This document shows positions 38,233-52,912 of a stretch of DNA of 64,000 nucleotides, piece by piece. Under the pieces are notes generated by a model. The model worked only from the letters and a program-made list of their open reading frames with translations. It had not been told where the DNA came from and searched no databases. The stretch is from Canna indica (Eukaryota > Streptophyta > Magnoliopsida > Zingiberales > Cannaceae): the NCBI GenBank assembly GCA_034359265.1, contig CP136893.1, positions 50,479,501 to 50,543,500 of the forward strand. The letters are read 5' to 3'. How positions within the stretch are numbered: the first letter of the stretch is position 1; each line of letters begins with the position of its first letter. The position numbers and the translations under genes were made by a program.

Positions 38233-41200
38233 GCGACTCCAGAACTTTCACTGTGATGGGAGAAGTTGTTAATCGAGTTATTTTTTACAGACTAATGCAA
38301 AGAATTGCACGATTTTTCGAATAGAATCTTGAACGAAGCCGACTGATTGAACTTCGGGGTATCGACTCGAAACGCCCAGAAATCTGAGTCCCGAGCGACT
38401 CCAGAACATTCACTGTGATGGGAGAATTTGTTAATCGAGTTATTTTTTACAGACTAATGCAAAGAATTGCACGATTTTTCGAATAGAATCTTGAACGAAG
38501 CTGACTGATTGAACTTCAGTGTATCGGCTCGAAACGTCCAGAAATTTGAGTCCCGAGCGACTCCAGAACGTTCACTGTGATGGGAGAAGTTGTTAATCGA
38601 GTTATTTTTTACAGACTAATGCAAAGAATTGCACGATTTTTTGAATAGAATCTTGAACGAAGCCGACTGATTGAACTTCGGGGTATCGGCTCGAAACGCC
38701 CAGAAATCTGAGACCCGAGCGACTCCAGAACTTTCACTGTGATGGGAGAAGTTGTTAATCGAGTTATTTTTTACAGACTAATGCAAAGAATTGCACGATT
38801 TTTCGAATAGAATCTTGAACGAAGCCGACTGATTGAACTTCGGGGTATCGGCTCGAAACGCACAGAAATCTGAGTCCCGAGCGACTCCACAACGTTCACT
38901 GTGATGGGAGAAGTTGTTAATCGAGTTATTTTTTACAGACTAATGCAAAGAATTGCACGATTTTTCGAATAGAATCTTGAACGAAGCCGACTGATTGAAC
39001 TTCGGGGTATCGGCTCGAAACGCCCAGAAATCTGAGTCCCGAGCGACTCCAGAACTTTCACTGTGATGGGAGAAGTTGTTGATCGAGTTATTTTTTACAG
39101 ACTAATGCAAAGAATTGCACGATTTTTCGAATAGAATCTTGAACGAAGCCGACTGATTGAACTTCGGGGTATCGGCTCGAAACGCCCAGAAATCTGAGTC
39201 CCGAGCGACTCCAGAACATTCACTGTGATGGGAGAAGTTGTTAATCGAGTTATTTTTTACAGACTAATGCAAAGAATTGCACGATTTTTCGAATAGAATC
39301 TTGAACGAAGCCGACTGATTGAACTTCGGGGTATCGGCTCGAAACGCCCAGAAATCTGAGTCCCGAGCGACTCCAGAACATTCACTGTGATGGGAGAAGT
39401 TGTTAATCGAGTTATTTTTTACAGACTAATGCAAAGAATTGCACGATTTTTCGAATAGAATCTTAAACAAAGCCGACTGATTGAACTTCAGTGTATCGGC
39501 TCGAAAAGCCCAGCAATTTGAGTCCCGAGCGACTCCAGAACTTTCACTGTGATGGGAGAAGTTGTTAATCGAGTTATTTTTTACAGACTAATGCAAAGAA
39601 TTGCACGATTTTTTGAATAGAATCTTGAACGAAGCCGACTGATTGAACTTCGGGGTATCGGCTCGAAACGCCCAGAAATCTGAGTCCCGAGCGACTCCAG
39701 AACTTTCACTGTGATGGGAGAAGTTGTTAATCGAGTTATTTTTTACAGACTAATGCAAAGAATTGCACGATTTTTCGAATAGAATCTTGAACGAAGCCGA
39801 CTGATTGAACTTCGGGGTATCGGCTCGAAACGCCCAGAAATCTGAGTCCCGAGCGACTCCAGAACATTCACTGTGATGGGAGAAGTTGTTAATCGAGTTA
39901 TTTTTTACAGACTAATGCAAAGAATTGCACGATTTTTCGAATAGAATCTTGAACGAAGCTGACTGATTGAACTTCAGTGTATCGGCTCGAAACGTCCAGA
40001 AATTTGAGTCCCGAGCGACTCCAGAACGTTCACTGTGATGGGAGAAGTTGTTAATCGAGTTATTTTTTACAGACTAATGCAAAGAATTGCACGATTTTTT
40101 GAATAGAATCTTGAACGAAGCCGACTGATTGAACTTCGGGGTATCGGCTCGAAACGCCCAGAAATCTGAGACCCGAGCGACTCCAGAACTTTCACTGTGA
40201 TGGGAGAAGTTGTTAATCGAGTTATTTTTTACAGACTAATGCAAAGAATTGCACGATTTTTCGAATAGAATCTTGAACGAAGCCGACTGATTGAACTTCG
40301 GGGTATCGGCTCGAAACGCACAGAAATCTGAGTCCCGAGCGACTCCACAACGTTCACTGTGATGGGAGAAGTTGTTAATCGAGTTATTTTTTACAGACTA
40401 ATGCAAAGAATTGCACGATTTTTCGAATAGAATCTTGAACGAAGCCGACTGATTGAACTTCGGGGTATCGGCTCGAAACGCCCAGAAATCTGAGTCCCGA
40501 GCGACTCCAGAACTTTCACTGTGATGGGAGAAGTTGTTGATCGAGTTATTTTTTACAGACTAATGCAAAGAATTGCACGATTTTTCGAATAGAATCTTGA
40601 ACGAAGCCGACTGATTGAACTTCGGGGTATCGGCTCGAAACGCCCAGAAATCTGAGTCCCGAGCGACTCCAGAACATTCACTGTGATGGGAGAAGTTGTT
40701 AATCGAGTTATTTTTTACAGACTAATGCAAAGAATTGCACGATTTTTCGAATAGAATCTTGAACGAAGCCGACTGATTGAACTTCGGGGTATCGGCTCGA
40801 AACGCCCAGAAATCTGAGTCCCGAGCGACTCCAGAACATTCACTGTGATGGGAGAAGTTGTTAATCGAGTTATTTTTTACAGACTAATGCAAAGAATTGC
40901 ACGATTTTTCGAATAGAATCTTAAACAAAGCCGACTGATTGAACTTCAGTGTATCGGCTCGAAAAGCCCAGCAATTTGAGTCCCGAGCGACTCCAGAACT
41001 TTCACTGTGATGGGAGAAGTTGTTAATCGAGTTATTTTTTACAGACTAATGCAAAGAATTGCACGATTTTTTGAATAGAATCTTGAACGAAGCCGACTGA
41101 TTGAACTTCGGGGTATCGGCTCGAAACGCCCAGAAATCTGAGTCCCGAGCGACTCCAGAACTTTCACTGTGATGGGAGAAGTTGTTAATCGAGTTATTTT

Positions 41201-43578
41201 TTACAGACTAATGCAAAGAATTGCACGATTTTTCGAATAGAATCTTGAACGAAGCCGACTGATTGAACTTCGGGGTATCGGCTCGAAACGCCCAGAAATC
41301 TGAGTCCCGAGCGACTCCAGAACATTCACTGTGATGGGAGAAGTTGTTAATCGAGTTATTTTTTACAGACTAATGCAAAGAATTGCACGATTTTTCGAAT
41401 AGAATCTTGAACGAAGCTGACTGATTGAACTTCAGTGTATCGGCTCGAAACGTCCAGAAATTTGAGTCCCGAGCGACTCCAGAACGTTCACTGTGATGGG
41501 AGAAGTTGTTAATCGAGTTATTTTTTACAGACTAATGCAAAGAATTGCACGATTTTTTGAATAGAATCTTGAACGAAGCCGACTGATTGAACTTCGGGGT
41601 ATCGGCTCGAAACGCCCAGAAATCTGAGTCCCGAGCGACTCCAGAACTTTCACTGTGATGGGAGAAGTTGTTAATCGAGTTATTTTTTACAGACTAATGC
41701 AAAGAATTGCACGATTTTTCGAATAGAATCTTGAACGAAGCCGACTGATTGAACTTCGGGGTATCGGCTCGAAATGCCCAGAAATCTGAGTCCCGAGCGA
41801 CTCCAGAACATTCACTGTGATGGGAGAAGTTGTTAATCGAGTTATTTTTTACAGACTAATGCAACGAATTACACGATTTTTCGAATAGAATCTTGAACGA
41901 AGCTGACTGATTGAACTTCAGTGTATCGGCTCGAAACGTCCAGAAATTTGAGTCCCGAGCGACTCCAGAACGTTCACTGTGATGGGAGAAGTTGTTAATC
42001 GAGTTATTTTTTACAGACTAATGCAAAGAATTGCACGATTTTTTGAATAGAATCTTGAACGAAGCCGACTGATTGAACTTCGGGGTATCGGCTCGAAACG
42101 CACAGAAATCTGAGTCCCGAGCGACTCCACAACGTTCACTGTGATGGGAGAAGTTGTTAATCGAGTTATTTTTTACAGACTAATGCAAAGAATTGCACGA
42201 TTTTTCGAATAGAATCTTGAACGAAGCCGACTGATTGAACTTCGGGGTATCGGCTCGAAACGCCCAGAAATCTGAGTCCCGAGCGACTCCAGAACTTTCA
42301 CTGTGATGGGAGAAGTTGTTGATCGAGTTATTTTTTACAGACTAATGCAAAGAATTGCACGATTTTTCGAATAGAATCTTGAACGAAGCCGACTGATTGA
42401 ACTTCGGGGTATCGGCTCGAAACGCCCAGAAATCTGAGTCCCGAGCGACTCCAGAACATTCACTGTGATGGGAGAAGTTGTTAATCGAGTTATTTTTTAC
42501 AGACTAATGCAAAGAATTGCACGATTTTTCGAATAGAATCTTGAACGAAGCCGACTGATTGAACTTCGGGGTATCGGCTCGAAACGCCCAGAAATCTGAG
42601 TCCCGAGCGACTCCAGAACATTCACTGTGATGGGAGAAGTTGTTAATCGAGTTATTTTTTACAGACTAATGCAAAGAATTGCACGATTTTTCGAATAGAA
42701 TCTTAAACAAAGCCGACTGATTGAACTTCAGTGTATCGGCTCGAAAAGCCCAGCAATTTGAGTCCCGAGCGACTCCAGAACTTTCACTGTGATGGGAGAA
42801 GTTGTTAATCGAGTTATTTTTTACAGACTAATGCAAAGAATTGCACGATTTTTTGAATAGAATCTTGAACGAAGCCGACTGATTGAACTTCGGGGTATCG
42901 GCTCGAAACGCCCAGAAATCTGAGTCCCGAGCGACTCCAGAACTTTCACTGTGATGGGAGAAGTTGTTAATCGAGTTATTTTTTACAGACTAATGCAAAG
43001 AATTGCACGATTTTTCGAATAGAATCTTGAACGAAGCCGACTGATTGAACTTCGGGGTATCGGCTCGAAACGCCCAGAAATCTGAGTCCCGAGCGACTCC
43101 AGAACATTCACTGTGATGGGAGAAGTTGTTAATCGAGTTATTTTTTACAGACTAATGCAAAGAATTGCACGATTTTTCGAATAGAATCTTGAACGAAGCT
43201 GACTGATTGAACTTCAGTGTATCGGCTCGAAACGTCCAGAAATTTGAGTCCCGAGCGACTCCAGAACGTTCACTGTGATGGGAGAAGTTGTTAATCGAGT
43301 TATTTTTTACAGACTAATGCAAAGAATTGCACGATTTTTTGAATAGAATCTTGAACGAAGCCGACTGATTGAACTTCGGGGTATCGGCTCGAAACGCCTA
43401 GAAATCTGAGTCCCGAGCGACTCCAGAACTTTCACTGAGATGGGAGAAGTTGTTAATCGAGTTATTTTTTACAGACTAATGCAAAGAATTGCACGATTTT
43501 TCGAATAGAATCTTGAACGAAGCCGACTGATTGAACTTCGGGGTATCGGCTCGAAACGCACAGAAATCTGAGTCCCGA
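38233..43578 (+). repeat. 9-mer HOR array, 1458-bp unit
   Basis: Unit order g (with ccacaacg) d b K D a L H a (cgcac tail). Copies: 38881-40338, 40339-41796 and 42121-43578, preceded by the last four monomers of a unit at 38233-38880. The ccacaac marker sits at 38881, 40339, 42121 and 43579. Between the second and third copies a two-monomer insert (41797-42120) carries gcaacgaattacac, a mark also found at 45263 and 48178. Confidence 0.9.
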
Positions 43579-44078
43579 GCTACTCCACAACGTTCACTGT
43601 GATGGGAGAAGTTGTTAATCGAGTTATTTTTTACAGACTAATGCAAAGAATTGCACGATTTTTCGAATAGAATCTTGAACGAAGCCGACTGATTGAACTT
43701 CGGGGTATCGGCTCGAAACGCCCAGAAATCTGAGTCCCGAGCGACTCCAGAACTTTCACTGTGATGGGAGAAGTTGTTAATCGAGTTATTTTTTACAGAC
43801 TAATGCAAATAATTGCACGATTTTTCGAATAGAATCTTGAACGAAGCCGACTGATTGAACTTCGGGGTATCGGCTCGAAACGCCCAGAAATCTGAGTCCC
43901 GAGCGACTCCAGAACATTCACTGTGATGGGAGAAGTTGTTAATCGAGTTATTTTTTACAGACTAATGCAAAGAATTGCACGATTTTTCGAATAGAATCTT
44001 GAACGAAGCCGACTGATTGAACTTCGGGGTATCGGCTCGAAACGCCCAGAAATCTGAGTCCCGAGCGACTCCAGAACA
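43579..44078 (+). repeat. Transition between the 9-mer and 18-mer arrays
   Basis: Three monomers plus a monomer head: a ccacaac marker copy with an extra change (gctactcc), a type a copy with aaataattg, and a b monomer. They continue the 9-mer order (g, a-like, b, then K) and lead into the K-tail monomer at which the tandem 18-mer begins. Confidence 0.8.
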
Positions 44079-46380
44079 TTCACTGTGATGGGAGAAGTTG
44101 TTAATCGAGTTATTTTTTACAGACTAATGCAAAGAATTGCACGATTTTTTGAATAGAATCTTAAACAAAGCCGACTGATTGAACTTCAGTGTATCGGCTC
44201 GAAAAGCCCTGCAATTTGAGTCCCGAGCGACTCCAGAACTTTCACTGTGATGGGAGAAGTTGTTAGTCGAGTTATTTTTTACAGACTAATGCAAAGAATT
44301 GCACGATTTTTTGAATAGAATCTTGAACGAAGCCGACTGATTGAACTTCGGGGTATCGGCTCGAAACGCCCAGAAATCTGAGTCCCGAGCGACTCCAGAA
44401 CTTTCACTGTGATGGGAGAAGTTGTTAATCGAGTTATTTTTTACAGACTAATGCAAAGAATTGCACGATTTTTCGAATAGAATCTTGAACGAAGCCGACT
44501 GATTGAACTTCGGGGTATCGGCTCGAAACGCCCAGAAATCTGAGTCCCGAGCGACTCCAGAACATTCACTGTGATGGAAGAAGTTGTTAATCGAGTTATT
44601 TTTTACAGACTAATGCAAAGAATTGCACGATTTTTCGAATAGAATCTTGAACGAAGCCGACTGATTGAACTTCGGGGTATCGGCTCGAAACGCCCAGAAA
44701 TCTGAGTCCCGAGCGACTCCAGAACATTCACTGTGATGGGAGAAGTTGTTAATCGTGTTATTTTTTACAGACTAATGCAAAGAATTGCACGATTTTTCGA
44801 ATAGAATCTTAAACAAAGCCGACTGATTGAACTTCAGTGTATCGGCTCGAAAAGCCCAGCAATTTGAGTCCCGAGCGACTCCAGAAGTTTCACTGTGATG
44901 GGAGAAGTTGTTAATCGAGTTATTTTTTACAGACTAATGCAAAGAATTGCACGATTTTTTGAATAGAATCTTGAACGAAGCCGACTGATTGAACTTCGGG
45001 GTATCGGCTCGAAACGCCCAGAAATCTGAGTCCCGAGCGACTCCAGAACTTTCACTGTGATGGGAGAAGTTGTTAATCGAGTTATTTTTTACAGACTAAT
45101 GCAAAGAATTGCACGATTTTTCGAATAGAATCTTGAACGAAGCCGACTGATTGAACTTCGGGGTATCGGCTCGAAATGCCCAGAAATCTGAGTCCCGAGC
45201 GACTCCAGAACATTCACTGTGATGGGAGAAGTTGTTAATCGAGTTATTTTTTACAGACTAATGCAACGAATTACACGATTTTTCGAATAGAATCTTGAAC
45301 GAAGCTGACTGATTGAACTTCAGTGTATCGGCTCGAAACGTCCAGAAATTTGAGTCCCGAGCGACTCCAGAACGTTCACTGTGATGGGAGAAGTTGTTAA
45401 TCGAGTTATTTTTTACAGACTAATGCAAAGAATTGCACGATTTTTTGAATAGAATCTTGAACGAAGCCGACTGATTGAACTTCGGGGTATCGGCTCGAAA
45501 CGCCCAGAAATCTGAGTCCCGAGCGACTCCAGAACTTTCACTGTGATGGGAGAAGTTGTTAATCGAGTTATTTTTTACAGACTAATGCAAAGAATTGCAC
45601 GATTTTTCGAATAGAATCTTGAACGAAGCCGACTGATTGAACTTCGGGGTATCGGCTCGAAACGCACAGAAATCTGAGTCCCGAGCGACTCCACAACGTT
45701 CACTGTGATGGGAGAAGTTGTTAATCGAGTTATTTTTTACAGACTAATGCAAAGAATTGCACGATTTTTCGAATAGAATCTTGAACGAAGCCGACTGATT
45801 GAACTTCGGGGTATCGGCTCGAAATGCCCAGAAATCTGAGTCCCGAGCGACTCCAGAACATTCACTGTGATGGGAGAAGTTGTTAATCGTGTTATTTTTT
45901 ACAGACTAATGCAAAGAATTGCACGATTTTTCGAATAGAATCTTGAACGAAGCCGACTGATTGAACTTCGGGGTATCGGCTCGAAACGCCCAGAAATCTG
46001 AGTCCCGAGCGACTCCAGAACATTCACTGTGATGGGAGAAGTTGTTAATCGTGTTATTTTTTACAGACTAATGCAAAGAATTGCACGATTTTTCGAATAG
46101 AATCTTAAACAAAGCCGACTGATTGAACTTCAGTGTATCGGCTCGAAAAGCCCAGCAATTTGAGTCCCGAGCGACTCCAGAACTTTCACTGTGATGGGAG
46201 AAGTTGTTAATCGAGTTATTTTTTACAGACTAATGCAAAGAATTGCACGATTTTTTGAATAGAATCTTGAACGAAGCCGACTGATTGAACTTCGGGGTAT
46301 CGGCTCGAAACGCCCAGAAATCTGAGTCCCGAGCGACTCCAGAACATTCACTGTGATGGGAGAAGTTGTTAATCGAGTTA

Positions 46381-46385
46381 TTTTT
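46381..46385 (+). other. 1-bp deletion in the T6 tract (copy 1)
   Basis: T6 of the monomer is T5 here. This shifts monomer phase by one base for the rest of the window and is the first of four such shifts. Confidence 0.95.
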
Positions 46386-49295
46386 ACAGACTAATGCAAA
46401 GAATTGCACGATTTTTCGAATAGAATCTTGAACGAAGCCGACTGATTGAACTTCGGGGTATCGGCTCGAAACGCCCAGAAATCTGAGTCCCGAGCGACTC
46501 CAGAACATTCACTGTGATGGGAGAAGTTGTTAATCGAGTTATTTTTTACAGACTAATGCAAAGAATTGCACGATTTTTCGAATAGAATCTTGAACGAAGC
46601 CGACTGATTGAACTTCGGGGTATCAGCTCGAAACGCCCAGAAATCTGAGTCCCGAGCGACTCCAGAACATTCACTGTGATGGGAGAAGTTGTTAATCGAG
46701 TTATTTTTTACAGACTAATGCAAAGAATTGCACGATTTTTCGAATAGAATCTTGAACGAAGCCGACTGATTGAACTTCGGGGTATCGGCTCGAAACGCCC
46801 AGAAATCTGAGTCCCGAGCGACTCCAGAACATTCACTGTGATGGGAGAAGTTGTTAATCGAGTTATTTTTTACAGACTAATGCAAAGAATTGCACGATTT
46901 TTCGAATAGAATCTTAAACAAAGCCGACTGATTGAACTTCAGTGTATCGGCTCGAAAAGCCCAGCAATTTGAGTCCCGAGCGACTCCAGAACTTTCACTG
47001 TGATGGGAGAAGTTGTTAATCGAGTTATTTTTTACAGACTAATGCAAAGAATTGCACGATTTTTTGAATAGAATCTTAAACAAAGCCGACTGATTGAACT
47101 TCAGTGTATCGGCTCGAAAAGCCCTGCAATTTGAGTCCCGAGCGACTCCAGAACTTTCACTGTGATGGGAGAAGTTGTTAGTCGAGTTATTTTTTACAGA
47201 CTAATGCAAAGAATTGCACGATTTTTTGAATAGAATCTTGAACGAAGCCGACTGATTGAACTTCGGGGTATCGGCTCGAAACGCCCAGAAATCTGAGTCC
47301 CGAGCGACTCCAGAACTTTCACTGTGATGGGAGAAGTTGTTAATCGAGTTATTTTTTACAGACTAATGCAAAGAATTGCACGATTTTTCGAATAGAATCT
47401 TGAACGAAGCCGACTGATTGAACTTCGGGGTATCGGCTCGAAACGCCCAGAAATCTGAGTCCCGAGCGACTCCAGAACATTCACTGTGATGGAAGAAGTT
47501 GTTAATCGAGTTATTTTTTACAGACTAATGCAAAGAATTGCACGATTTTTCGAATAGAATCTTGAACGAAGCCGACTGATTGAACTTCGGGGTATCGGCT
47601 CGAAACGCCCAGAAATCTGAGTCCCGAGCGACTCCAGAACATTCACTGTGATGGGAGAAGTTGTTAATCGTGTTATTTTTTACAGACTAATGCAAAGAAT
47701 TGCACGATTTTTCGAATAGAATCTTAAACAAAGCCGACTGATTGAACTTCAGTGTATCGGCTCGAAAAGCCCAGCAATTTGAGTCCCGAGCGACTCCAGA
47801 AGTTTCACTGTGATGGGAGAAGTTGTTAATCGAGTTATTTTTTACAGACTAATGCAAAGAATTGCACGATTTTTTGAATAGAATCTTGAACGAAGCCGAC
47901 TGATTGAACTTCGGGGTATCGGCTCGAAACGCCCAGAAATCTGAGTCCCGAGCGACTCCAGAACTTTCACTGTGATGGGAGAAGTTGTTAATCGAGTTAT
48001 TTTTTACAGACTAATGCAAAGAATTGCACGATTTTTCGAATAGAATCTTGAACGAAGCCGACTGATTGAACTTCGGGGTATCGGCTCGAAATGCCCAGAA
48101 ATCTGAGTCCCGAGCGACTCCAGAACATTCACTGTGATGGGAGAAGTTGTTAATCGAGTTATTTTTTACAGACTAATGCAACGAATTACACGATTTTTCG
48201 AATAGAATCTTGAACGAAGCTGACTGATTGAACTTCAGTGTATCGGCTCGAAACGTCCAGAAATTTGAGTCCCGAGCGACTCCAGAACGTTCACTGTGAT
48301 GGGAGAAGTTGTTAATCGAGTTATTTTTTACAGACTAATGCAAAGAATTGCACGATTTTTTGAATAGAATCTTGAACGAAGCCGACTGATTGAACTTCGG
48401 GGTATCGGCTCGAAACGCCCAGAAATCTGAGTCCCGAGCGACTCCAGAACTTTCACTGTGATGGGAGAAGTTGTTAATCGAGTTATTTTTTACAGACTAA
48501 TGCAAAGAATTGCACGATTTTTCGAATAGAATCTTGAACGAAGCCGACTGATTGAACTTCGGGGTATCGGCTCGAAACGCACAGAAATCTGAGTCCCGAG
48601 CGACTCCACAACGTTCACTGTGATGGGAGAAGTTGTTAATCGAGTTATTTTTTACAGACTAATGCAAAGAATTGCACGATTTTTCGAATAGAATCTTGAA
48701 CGAAGCCGACTGATTGAACTTCGGGGTATCGGCTCGAAATGCCCAGAAATCTGAGTCCCGAGCGACTCCAGAACATTCACTGTGATGGGAGAAGTTGTTA
48801 ATCGTGTTATTTTTTACAGACTAATGCAAAGAATTGCACGATTTTTCGAATAGAATCTTGAACGAAGCCGACTGATTGAACTTCGGGGTATCGGCTCGAA
48901 ACGCCCAGAAATCTGAGTCCCGAGCGACTCCAGAACATTCACTGTGATGGGAGAAGTTGTTAATCGTGTTATTTTTTACAGACTAATGCAAAGAATTGCA
49001 CGATTTTTCGAATAGAATCTTAAACAAAGCCGACTGATTGAACTTCAGTGTATCGGCTCGAAAAGCCCAGCAATTTGAGTCCCGAGCGACTCCAGAACTT
49101 TCACTGTGATGGGAGAAGTTGTTAATCGAGTTATTTTTTACAGACTAATGCAAAGAATTGCACGATTTTTTGAATAGAATCTTGAACGAAGCCGACTGAT
49201 TGAACTTCGGGGTATCGGCTCGAAACGCCCAGAAATCTGAGTCCCGAGCGACTCCAGAACATTCACTGTGATGGGAGAAGTTGTTAATCGAGTTA

Positions 49296-49300
49296 TTTTT
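49296..49300 (+). other. 1-bp deletion in the T6 tract (copy 2)
   Basis: Same T5 as 2915 bp upstream, so inherited by duplication rather than arising independently. Confidence 0.95.
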
Positions 49301-49993
49301 ACAGACTAATGCAAAGAATTGCACGATTTTTCGAATAGAATCTTGAACGAAGCCGACTGATTGAACTTCGGGGTATCGGCTCGAAACGCCCAGAAATCTG
49401 AGTCCCGAGCGACTCCAGAACATTCACTGTGATGGGAGAAGTTGTTAATCGAGTTATTTTTTACAGACTAATGCAAAGAATTGCACGATTTTTCGAATAG
49501 AATCTTGAACGAAGCCGACTGATTGAACTTCGGGGTATCAGCTCGAAACGCCCAGAAATCTGAGTCCCGAGCGACTCCAGAACATTCACTGTGATGGGAG
49601 AAGTTGTTAATCGAGTTATTTTTTACAGACTAATGCAAAGAATTGCACGATTTTTCGAATAGAATCTTGAACGAAGCCGACTGATTGAACTTCGGGGTAT
49701 CGGCTCGAAACGCCCAGAAATCTGAGTCCCGAGCGACTCCAGAACATTCACTGTGATGGGAGAAGTTGTTAATCGAGTTATTTTTTACAGACTAATGCAA
49801 AGAATTGCACGATTTTTCGAATAGAATCTTAAACAAAGCCGACTGATTGAACTTCAGTGTATCGGCTCGAAAAGCCCAGCAATTTGAGTCCCGAGCGACT
49901 CCAGAACTTTCACTGTGATGGGAGAAGTTGTTAATCGAGTTATTTTTTACAGACTAATGCAAAGAATTGCACGATTTTTTGAATAGAATCTTG

Positions 49994-52912
49994 AACGAAG
50001 CCGACTGATTGAACTTCGGGGTATCGGCTCGAAACGCACAGAAATCTGAGTCCCGAGCGACTCCAGAACTTTCACTGTGATGGGAGAAGTTGTTAATCGA
50101 GTTATTTTTTACAGACTAATGCAAAGAATTGCACGATTTTTCAAATAGAATCTTGAACGAAGCCGACTGATTGAACTTCGGGGTATCGGCTCGAAACGCA
50201 CAGAAATCTGAGTCCCGAGCGACTCCACAACGTTCACTGTGATGGGAGAAGTTGTTAATCGAGTTATTTTTTACAGACTAATGCAAAGAATTGCACGATT
50301 TTTCGAATAGAATCTTGAACGAAGCCGACTGATTGAACTTCGGGGTATCGGCTCGAAACGTCCAGAAATTTGAGTCCCGAGCGACTCCAGAACGTTCACT
50401 GTGATGGGAGAAGTTGTTAATCGAGTTATTTTTTACAGACTAATGCAAAGAATTGCACGATTTTTCGAATAGAATCTTAAACAAAGCCGACTGATTGAAC
50501 TTCGGGGTATCAGCTAGAAAAGCCCAGCAATCTGAGTACCGAGCGACTCCAGAACTTTCACTGTGATGGGAGAAGTTGTTAATCGAGTTATTTTTTACAG
50601 ACTAATGCAAAGAATTGCACGATTTTTCGAATAGAATCTTGAACGAAGCCGACTGATTGAACTTCGGGGTATCGGCTCGAAACGCCCAGAAATCTGAGTC
50701 CCGAGCGACTCCAGAACATTCACTGTGATGGGAGAAGTTGTTAATCGAGTTATTTTTTACAGACTAATGCAAAGAATTGCACGATTTTTCGAATAGAATC
50801 TTAAACAAAGCCGACTAATTGAACTTCAGTGTATCGGCTCGAAAAGCCCAGCAATTTGAGTACCGAGCGACTCCAGAACGTTCACTGTGATGGGAGAAGT
50901 TGTTAATCGAGTTATTTTTTACAGACTAATGCAAAGAATTGCACGATTTTTCGAATAGAATCTTGAACGAAGCCGACTGATTGAACTTCGGGGTATCGGC
51001 TCGAAACGCCCAGAAATCTGAGTCCCGAGCGACTCCAGAACTTTCACTGTGATGGGAGAAGTTGTTAATCGAGTTATTTTTTACAGACTAATGCAAAGAA
51101 TTGCACGATTTTTTGAATAGAATCTTGAACGAAGCCGACTGATTGAACTTCGGGGTATCGGCTCTAAACGTCCAGAAATTTGAGTCCCGAGCGACTCCAG
51201 AACGTTCACTGTGATGGGAGAAGTTGTTAATCGAGTTATTTTTTACAGACTAATGCAAAGAATTGCACGATTTTTCGAATAGAATCTTAAACAAAGCCGA
51301 CTGATTGAACTTCGGGGTATCGGCTAGAAAAGCCCAGCAATCTGAGTCCCGAGCGACTCCAGAACTTTCACTGTGATGGGAGAAGTTGTTAATCGAGTTA
51401 TTTTTTACAGACTAATGCAAAGAATTGCACGATTTTTCGAATAGAATCTTGAACGAAGACGACTGATTGAACTTCGGGGTATCGGCTCGAAACGCCCAGA
51501 AATCTGAGTCCCGAGCGACTCCAGAACATTCACTGTGATGGGAGAAGTTGTTAATCGAGTTATTTTTTACAGACTAATGCAAAGAATTGCACGATTTTTC
51601 GAATAGAATCTTGAACGAAGCCGACTGATTGAACTTCGGGGTATCGGCTCGAAACGCCCAGAAATCTGAGTCCCGAGCGACTCCAGAACTTTCACTGTGA
51701 TGGGAGAAGTTGTTAATCGAGTTATTCTTTACAGACTAATGCAAAGAATTGCACGATTTTTTGAATAGAATCTTGAACGAAGCCGACTGATTGAACTTCG
51801 GGGTATCGGCTCTAAACGTCCAGAAATTTGAGTCCCGAGCGACTCCAGAACGTTCACTGTGATGGGAGAACTTGTTAATCGAGTTATTTTTTACAGACTA
51901 ATGCAAAGAATTGCACGATTTTTCGAATAGAATCTTAAACAAAGCCGACTGATTGAACTTCGGGGTATCGGCTAGAAAAGCCCAGCAATCTGAGTCCCGA
52001 GCGACTCCAGAACTTTCACTGTGATGGGAGAAGTTGTTAATCGAGTTATTTTTTACAGACTAATGCAAAGAATTGCACGATTTTTCGAATAGAATCTTGA
52101 ACGAAGACGACTGATTGAACTTCGGGGTATCGGCTCGAAACGCCCAGAAATTTGAGTCCCGAGTGACTCCAGAACTTTCACTGTGATGGGAGAAGTTGTT
52201 AATCGAGTTATTTTTTACAGACTAATGCAAAGAATTGCACGATTTTTCGAATAGAATCTTGAACGAAGCCGACTGATTGAACTTCGGGGTATCGGCTCGA
52301 AACGTCCAGAAATTTGAGTCCCGAGCGACTCCAGAACGTTCACTGTGATGGGAGAAGTTGTTAATCGAGTTATTTTTTACAGACTAATGCAAAGAATTGC
52401 ACGATTTTTCGAATAGAATTTAAACAAACCCGACTGATTGAACTTCGGGGTATCGGCTCGAAACGCCCAGAAATCTGAGTCCCGAGCGACTCCAGAACTT
52501 TCACTGTGATGGGAGAAGTTGTTAATCGAGTTATTTTTTACAGACTAATGCAAAGAATTGCACGATTTTTCGAATAGAATCTTGAACGAAGCCGACTGAT
52601 TGAACTTCGGGGTATCGGCTCGAAACGCCCAGAAATTTGAGTCCCGAGCGACTCCAGAACATTCACTGTGATGGGAGAAGTTGTTAATCGAGTTATTTTT
52701 TACAGACTAATGCAAAGAATTGCACGATTTTTCGAATAGAATCTTGAACGAAGCCGACTGATTGAACTTCGGGGTATCGGCTCGAAACGCCCAGAAATCT
52801 GAGTCGCGAGCGACTCCAGAACATTCACTGTGATGGGAGAAGTTGTTAATCGAGTTATTTTTTACAGACTAATGCAAAGAATTGCACGATTTTTCGAATA
52901 GAATCTTAAACA
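49994..52912 (+). repeat. Mosaic region with a partial 4-mer repeat
   Basis: A mixed run with many single private changes (tcaaat near 50141, taccgag junctions, cgactaatt near 50814). Within it a 4-mer (648 bp) repeats: 51029-51676 and 51677-52162, marked by ctctaaac tails at 51162 and 51810 and by aacgaagacg in the third monomer of each. A 1-bp deletion near 52420 converts the usual aatcttaaac to aatttaaac. N-type monomers here have lost the A161 seen to the left. Confidence 0.82.

Larger units (their letters stand above)
44079..49993 (+). repeat. Tandem 18-mer HOR, 2915 bp, two copies
   Basis: Two copies offset by exactly 2915 bp, which is 18 x 162 minus 1. The missing base is the same T in both (T5 instead of T6 at 46381-46385 and 49296-49300). 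Other paired marks: gccctgc (44206/47121), gttagtcg, gatggaag, aatcgtg, gcaacgaattacac (45263/48178) and ccacaac (45685/48600). The breakpoint lies between positions 15 and 98 of the monomers at 44065, 46980 and 49895: left of it copies one and two differ at base 14, and right of it the monomers at 46980 and 49895 differ at base 99. Confidence 0.94.

Noticed and set aside
46230..46508. 92-codon minus-strand open frame
   Set aside because: Produced by the 1-bp T deletion in 46381-46385, which joins two frames that are otherwise closed once per monomer. It is a satellite artefact, not a gene.
49145..49423. Identical 92-codon minus-strand open frame
   Set aside because: The duplicate of the previous one, 2915 bp away, created by the same inherited deletion. 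Identity reflects the tandem duplication, not protein conservation.
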